This document shows, piece after piece, positions 58,559 to 64,000 of a stretch of DNA of 64,000 nucleotides. Numbering within the stretch: the stretch's first letter is position 1; every line of letters starts with the position of its first letter. The stretch is from Hirundichthys speculiger (lineage: Eukaryota; Chordata; Actinopteri; Beloniformes; Exocoetidae). The translations under genes were made by a program, and so were the position numbers. The notes under the pieces are model-generated. The model had not been told where the DNA came from, did not search any database, and saw nothing but the letters and a program-made list of their open reading frames with translations. The DNA is taken from assembly GCA_018398805.1 (NCBI GenBank), contig JAGFBZ010000906.1, positions 992,501 to 1,056,500 of the forward strand. The letters run 5' to 3'.

Positions 58559-59589
58559 CCGTCATCACAACGTCTCCCAATAAAACTGTCAAGTGGGGCG
58601 ACTGCTCTCCGCAGTAAGTGGATGACATTTAAAAGGCTACAACATGACTGACAGTGTACTCACAGAGGGAGGGAGTGAGAGTGCAGGAGGGGGAGGAAGA
58701 CGGGGAGAAGGAGAAACAGAGAAGATGAGGGAAGGAGGGGATGCCCAAGTTAATACTTACAAATGACTAATGTCTCCCTCAGCAGGTGCCACGGCCAGAC
58801 AAACTGGATAAATATTGAGATTCCTCTGAGCACAGCAGCATGTGAAATGAAACCCAACTGTTTCTAATACAGCTCCAGAAGTGACTGGCCCTGTTGGGTG
58901 GCGTAGCTCTGTCTATCCATATCAGTCTGCCAGGCTAATTGCTCTGTGTGTGTTTGGTAAATGTTTCCAGTACAACTACTGTAAAACTCACACGACTCAA
59001 TCTACTCTGGGGATGTTGTGTAACTGGATATTGTCCCTTTTATGCTGTCTATACTGATATTTGTTAACATCATTAGAAAATAAATTATGAATTCCTTGGG
59101 TGAAAAATTTTCATTCATTCTTTTTTTTTTACTTTTTTCAGTGACTTGGGAAGAAAAAAAAATCCAGCTATAAATTCAGATCTAATTTTTATTTATCTTT
59201 TTGGTCTAAGTGATAGATACAATCTAGATCAGATTTTTGTTTTTATTCCTAAATATGATATAAAAAAAAAAAACTGGGAAAATTGTGCCCATCTTAAAAA
59301 TGCAAATGTTTTTCTGATACACAGAGGAAATTTAATAAAATGAAAAAATTTTGAAAACAATTGAAAAAAAAGAGTCTTGTAATATATCCTGCATGGCAGT
59401 TTTATTTGTTGAAGTAAATTAGCTTGTTTCTATCATTGACTGGTTGACTGTTATGTTATCAAAATGTTAATACAGGCATTCGTCATATGCCACAACTATT
59501 TTATTCATGATATTGGGAATCCCCATACAGGAAACTTGCTAGCTGACCTGACCGCGCGCTGACCACACGCAGCAGTTCGTTTGCATATA

Positions 59590-59768
59590 CAGTGGTACCT
59601 CTATTTATGAAATTAATTGGTTCTGGAAGTAGTTTCGTAACCTGAAAATTTCATAAGTAGAGAGGCGTTTTCCATGTAAATGCCCTAATCCGTTCCAAGC
59701 CTCCCAAAATCCGGACATAATTTTTTTATAAATCATAAAAATGCATCAAAACATGTAACATGTATTAC
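59590..59768. mobile_element. Truncated Tigger-like element, one end only
   Basis: Begins after a TA with CAGTGGTACCTCTATTTATG and then follows, in reverse complement, the right 175 bp of the element at 54105-54810 (for example GAAGTAGTTTCGTAACCTGA and ATCATAAAAATGCATCAAAA). Homology stops at about 59768, and no opposite end is found. It is a truncated second copy of that family. Confidence 0.85.
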
Positions 59769-61134
59769 CGTTAGATAATCTATATAATATCATTAAAGAG
59801 ATCAAGGAATCTGGGTGAATTTCAGTGCAGGGGAGGAGGCCTTAACTTCTTTAATCAGGTGGGATATCTGTAATGTCTGGATCACAAATGACGAAAAAGC
59901 AAACTGAACCGGATCACTTTGCATACAAGTGGCTTTGTGTGATTTGGTACTCCTGTGTCCCCCAGGCTAAAGACTTATGCTTCTGCATAGCAGCTGCTCA
60001 TGTAGGCTACGCACGGCACCTACGGCATCTCTGGTCTTTACACTTGTGCTTTATAGTTTGTGTCGCTCTGTAATTACACCCCCAACCTCTAGAGGGCAGT
60101 GCATGTTTTTTGCTGCTGTATTTCCTTTTGTTTACATCTGGTGTATAGCAACAGAGCAAATAAAGTATGTTTTAAGTGAGAGGGTGCTGATAAACGTTGA
60201 GCATCAGTGGTTTTTACTGACATTGCAGAAAACTAACACCAACAAATCTGCAGCTCACATTTCTGGCGGTCCACATCGATGCGATGCACAGTTGCATTAG
60301 GAGAGACGTGCGTGTCAGGTTATGGCCTAGAGTTCACCGCTGTAGTGTAGCTACAGCGTCTTATTGTTGCAGAAGTATGAATCAGCCTTAACATCTAATG
60401 TAGTTGGAGGATGGGACCTCATGCAAGATTATTACATTCGCAAAGTCATAAAAACAAACATGCACCATCTAGTTCTCCTTTGATTTAACAGACTTTCTCC
60501 AATTAAACAGTTAGGCTGGCCTGTAATCTAAGGAAGCTAAGAGTCTCATTGGTGTAGTAACAACTGTGTCAGGATCAGTGCTCCTTTCATTGAACATAGG
60601 AAAATAGCCTACATTTACATTTACAAATTAACAACAAACAGTGAATGTGAGCCCTGGGTGATACTAGTTCAAACTGTCAGATGAGACCAGAAGCAATGCT
60701 GAGCTGGAGACCTGCTAAAAAGACTTAAAAATAATTGATAGCAATGTTCACCTCCAATGTAAAGAGAGGAATCTTCTAAAATGTAAAGATTTATTATAGG
60801 AATCTGGTGTGACTGTCATAGCAACATCACTGCTGGCAGCTGAGACCCATGAGCCAAATCAGGAACTACTCAGTCAAGTTTCAGTTGATGAAGGTCAGTT
60901 TGAGAATGAACAGAAGGTTCGTCCAATGCTAAGAAGAAAGAAACCTTTTGAAAGCACGATGGGAAAGAGCCATAAAGCAAAGACAAGTATGATGAGAGAG
61001 AGCTATACATGCACAAGCAGCACGAAGGGAGCAACTGAATTAACACTGAAAGACGAGGCAAAAGGTAGCATCTGGCCTGGCTTGGCCTCAATGCACTCAG
61101 CCTTTGCTTAAAATTTGGAAAGCAGCTACGGAGA
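59769..61134. other. Unique non-coding DNA
   Basis: No gene, RNA or repeat signature was recognised. The 107-codon ORF at 59977-60300 and the 100-codon ORF at 60809-61111 have no domain. The latter runs up to a mariner relic and might include unrecognised parts of it. Confidence 0.45.
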
Positions 61135-61700
61135 AATGATGACTTAAAGAGGCCTTATGCTAACCTTGTCAAGAATAGAAGAAGACATCTCTAGAGTCGG
61201 AGGCACCTGGGATTAAATTGTGGTAAGTATGTATTGTTGCCAGAGAAATCAGTATTACAACAAAGCTCCGTGATGGTATGAGGTTTGTATCAATTCCTTG
61301 GCAAAGGTCATCTACATGTCTGTTTTGCAGCATTAAGGAATATATGTGGAACATATAACTCACTCAAGACCACATTTTCTTTGGTAGGAACATCTATGCA
61401 ATTTCTTTACAAGACAATACAAAACCACATGCATTTAATGAATGTCTCTTCTGGGAATAATACAGTATGTTTGAACTGAACTGAATTCTGCACATGTTGC
61501 AGAGGTATGGATGAGGTATGGATGAGGAAGAAGAGGCTACAGATACTCGACAGGTCCTGCCTGTAGTCCTCACTCGTCCCCACTTAATAATGTGTGGAGA
61601 ATTTTGAGATGAAAGTTATTCACATCGCATGGTGTTGCACGCCTTAAGACATGACTGCTGGAAGAATTGGACAAATACGTAAATGTAAGAATCATTGTTG
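61135..61700 (+). mobile_element. Tc1/mariner (IS630 superfamily) element, heavily decayed
   Basis: Third copy of the family at 33955-34800 and 36667-37775. Landmarks in order are AGGCCTTATGCTAACCTTGT, GGCACCTGGGATTA, CTTGGCAAAGGTCATCTAC, TTTACAAGACAATACAAAAC (around the second catalytic D) and AATAATGTGTGGAGAATTTT (around the catalytic E). Small insertions and many substitutions destroy the frame. Both termini are missing. Confidence 0.75.
61502..61523. repeat. 11-bp tandem duplication
   Basis: GAGGTATGGAT twice in succession within the mariner relic. Confidence 0.85.
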
Positions 61701-62455
61701 TTTTGTTTTGTTTTTTGTTTTGTTTTTCTTTGGCATTGTCCATCGGCTCTGTATATTTTTGTAACATGTATCTAAAAATGCAACCTCATCATGCCAAGCT
61801 ACAACTGGACTCCACCCTGACTGCGTGGGTCTCATCAGTGAGAGTTGTTTTTTTTTTTTTTAGTGCGTCATTCGAGCTGTATTCTGGGCTGTAGCTGAGA
61901 CAACACCAAAGCACATCCTTTGTACAGACAATAGACCTGGCCTACCATGTTATACCCACACAGCAGGCATCCACCACTCTGCAGAGAGCAGGAAGCTGCT
62001 CCGGCTGACCCGCTGCCTCTTCACATATACACTCAGAGGAAGTTCCCTCAGCCGGCCGCTGCTCACGGGTTACAGGAGTTCACCTCTTTAGTGCTTCTTA
62101 CACATGTTATTTCAGCAGAAGCTCAATGTGGATTTTAACTGTTCTGTTTAACTGTACATATTGCTTATCAAGTATTACACATGTTCCAGATAAGGGAAAT
62201 ATATTGACATGAATATAAAGAAATAAACTTGATAGGATTTTTATAAAGCAGGCACAAAGGAACGTTTGCAGTTGTAATCTTACAAGTTCTCCCCACAGGT
62301 GAAAGTGTCTCCCTGTAGTCGTTTTCCAAGATTTATTCCTTCTCATTCCCTTGCTCTGCCACAATCTTATTTTCTTTCCCATCATTGCTGTCTTGATTCT
62401 CTTAGTTACCTCTTGAGTCTGTGAGCTACTGTTATTGCTGTCGATGTGTGACACA
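61701..62455. other. Unique non-coding DNA
   Basis: Nothing recognised beyond short T tracts (61848-61861). Small ORFs are unsupported. Confidence 0.45.
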
Positions 62456-63186
62456 GTCAGTGCGTTTACATGGGAAGTTTAATTCCTCTTTAATTCAGAA
62501 TTAAAGTTAAATCCGAATAAAAGTTACCATGTAAACACCTAATTCCAAATAAAAATGTCCATTCTGAATTAAACTTAATTCCGAAGTAAGTGGCTGGTTT
62601 ATTCCCATTTTAATTCCCAATAAAATAATTCCGCGGTCATGTATACGCTCATTCCGCTTTAAATTAATTCCCGTCTTTCTGCACATGCTCGTTCCCTTGC
62701 CCGTCTGTCGCGATGACGCTTATATTCCGCGCTGGGCTTGTTTTCAAAACAAAGTTTCAAGATGGCAGCACGCAGTAAACGGTGTTCAAGAGCAGAGATG
62801 ATTTATTTAATAAATAGCTTGGAGGAACTGGTAATAATTAAAAGAACAGATGGCAGGAAACATAAAAATTGTGAGCTTTTCAAAGTTGTAGCGGCCAGGT
62901 TAAATGAAGGAGGTTTCGCAGATAGAGACACCACCCAGGTCAAAAATAAGTGGAATGTTGTTGCTAAGTTTGTTTTCTTCCGGTAGACGTAAAGACGTCC
63001 GTCCTCTTATCCAATCAGAACCCTTCCCAACCCCCAGACCTAAAGCGGAGTTGGATAAAGCCGAACAAACGTGTTTTCCATGTAAACCTCAATTCGGAAT
63101 TACTATTTCCATGTAAACTTGAAGGAAAATAGTTTAATTTGGAATTATTAATTCCGAATTAAAAAACATCATGTAACCGTGGCCAG
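62456..63186 (+). mobile_element. Harbinger-like DNA element with Myb/SANT-type ORF
   Basis: Both ends carry GTTTACATG/CATGTAAC about 10 bp inside and many copies of an AATTCCGAATTAA-type palindrome (left 62480-62600, right 63090-63170). Together they form long imperfect inverted subterminal regions. The centre holds a short open frame for a Myb/SANT-like protein. A two-ORF organisation with a Myb-like partner protein is characteristic of PIF/Harbinger transposons; the nuclease ORF is absent here. The outer boundaries and target duplication are not clear, so the coordinates are approximate. Confidence 0.65.
62762..62986 (+). CDS. Myb/SANT-like DNA-binding ORF of the Harbinger-like element
   Basis: The start at 62762 (TTTCAAGATGGCAG) was preferred over the ATG at 62738 because of its better initiation context. 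The 74-residue product starts with a basic MAARSKRCSR, then a helix with LINSLEELVIIK, a KHKNCELFKVVAARL helix and the DTTQVKNKWNVV recognition helix. This is the three-helix spacing of MADF/Myb-SANT-like domains. In Harbinger transposons such a protein helps the transposase enter the nucleus and bind ends. Here the frame stops right after the domain at a TAG that overlaps a possible splice donor (CCGGTAGAC), so it may be a first exon or a truncated remnant. The region is still open, which is notable among the decayed elements around it. Confidence 0.6.
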   Translation: MAARSKRCSRAEMIYLINSLEELVIIKRTDGRKHKNCELFKVVAARLNEGGFADRDTTQVKNKWNVVAKFVFFR

Positions 63187-64000
63187 TGCCGTTAATTGAT
63201 ATCCAGTTGTCACAACAGATGACTGGGATGGGAGACCGATATTAGGGGGAGGGGAGACCATGAAAGCTAGACAAACCTTTCCTTAAGTCATCAAATATTC
63301 CTTCAAATGAAATTGAATCTGATATTTTATCATGAAAAAAAACCCCTCTTGTGTTGCTTTTAAAAAGCAGAGCAGTGTTCCCTACAGTTTCCTCCAATAG
63401 TGTAAATCTTGTTCTGCAATGACTCCTAATGACTGCAGCACTGATAAAAGGCTGTCAAAGTCTCCTGAACTTGCACTTCTGTTGTTGTAAGACAGTGTAA
63501 GCAGTAGAAATGGAAACATGTAAGCCGGAGGTTGATAAAAACATTCTCACTGTAAAACATGCACTCTCCGTTACGTTGGTTTAGGAATAAAAACTCCCTT
63601 AAATTGCCCATGTCTCCCAGTGTCAGTAGGAAGTTCAACAAGATTAGATATGGGACAGTTTCCTTTGTCTCTATTCGCTTCTGTTTGCTTTGAGTTTGTG
63701 ACACACACAAACACACACATACAGACAGAAAAAAAAACAGGTCTATAAAAGAAGTTTTCCATTTTAGGTTGTGCATGGCTACTATAAAGTATGAAAAAAA
63801 GAAACTGTTTGTCTAAATAGAGAAAAAAAAAAACAGAATCATGTAGATGCACATATGACTCCTCGTATCTGTTATACACTCAATAGGCTGTAAAATGCAC
63901 ACCTATTCGTCCAGATTGCCCAAACGGGATTGTCCATTTGGCATGCAGATGGCACTCCTGGTAAAGTGTGGTGTAATTGGTGCACAACCATGGCACTGTG
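63187..64000. other. Unique non-coding DNA
   Basis: No gene recognised. A short CA-rich stretch lies at 63703-63720. Two overlapping minus-strand ORFs at 63426-63879 have no domain and run through A tracts. Confidence 0.45.

Larger units (their letters stand above)
54813..59587. other. Repeat-poor region with GC-rich middle and simple repeats
   Basis: No gene recognised. 55270-56310 is GC- and CpG-richer than its surroundings and contains a CRE and GC-box. Overlapping ORFs on both strands there reflect the low stop frequency. 56740-57160 looks like a conserved non-coding element. T, G and CT tracts occur at 57661-57704 and 58517-58554. Confidence 0.5.

Overview
The window reads as vertebrate, almost certainly teleost-fish, nuclear DNA, and I see no complete host protein-coding gene in it. 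The evidence for a fish is the repeat content. There are several short hAT transposons with terminal inverted repeats and 8-bp target duplications. There are also pogo/Tigger-like elements in TA duplications, three decayed IS630/Tc1-mariner copies of one family, a Tc1 transposase relic, a Harbinger-like element with a Myb/SANT-type ORF, L2-type LINE 3' ends and a Gypsy reverse-transcriptase scrap. The family names come from memory of fish repeats; no database was searched.

Layout: 1-8 kb is mostly unique non-coding DNA with homopolymer tracts, a solo Tigger end at 1.45 kb, one isolated exon-like ORF on the minus strand at 5.3-5.5 kb, and a conserved-looking block near 6 kb. From 8 to 15.6 kb there are two SINE-like tails, two hAT MITEs (8.7 and 13.7 kb) and an unassigned inverted-repeat element at 15.1 kb. 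From 15.6 to 22.7 kb the DNA is mainly unique, with stretches that look like conserved non-coding elements (CNEs). A hAT MITE and a Tigger-like element sit side by side at 22.8-23.9 kb. From 24 to 32.9 kb it is mostly unique, with CNE-like blocks and a broken THAP zinc-finger exon at 27.9-28.2 kb.

From 32.9 to 38.5 kb is a dense transposon graveyard: L2, mariner, SINE-like, Tc1, Gypsy, mariner, L2, then (TA)n. From 38.5 to 44.7 kb the DNA is unique and CNE-like. At 44.76-46.52 kb one hAT is inserted in another and both target duplications are still perfect. From 46.5 to 52 kb the DNA is unique and CNE-like. A third BED-finger hAT lies at 52.07-53.70 kb, followed by a Tigger element with a relic transposase C-terminus at 54.1-54.8 kb. 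From 55 to 59.5 kb there is a GC-rich stretch with a CRE and GC-box, CNE-like DNA and simple repeats. The end holds a truncated Tigger copy, a mariner relic and the Harbinger-like element.

The alternation of long low-repeat, CNE-like stretches with repeat clusters fits a large intron or an intergenic regulatory domain around a developmental gene. That is inference: no host exon was recognised that would name the gene.
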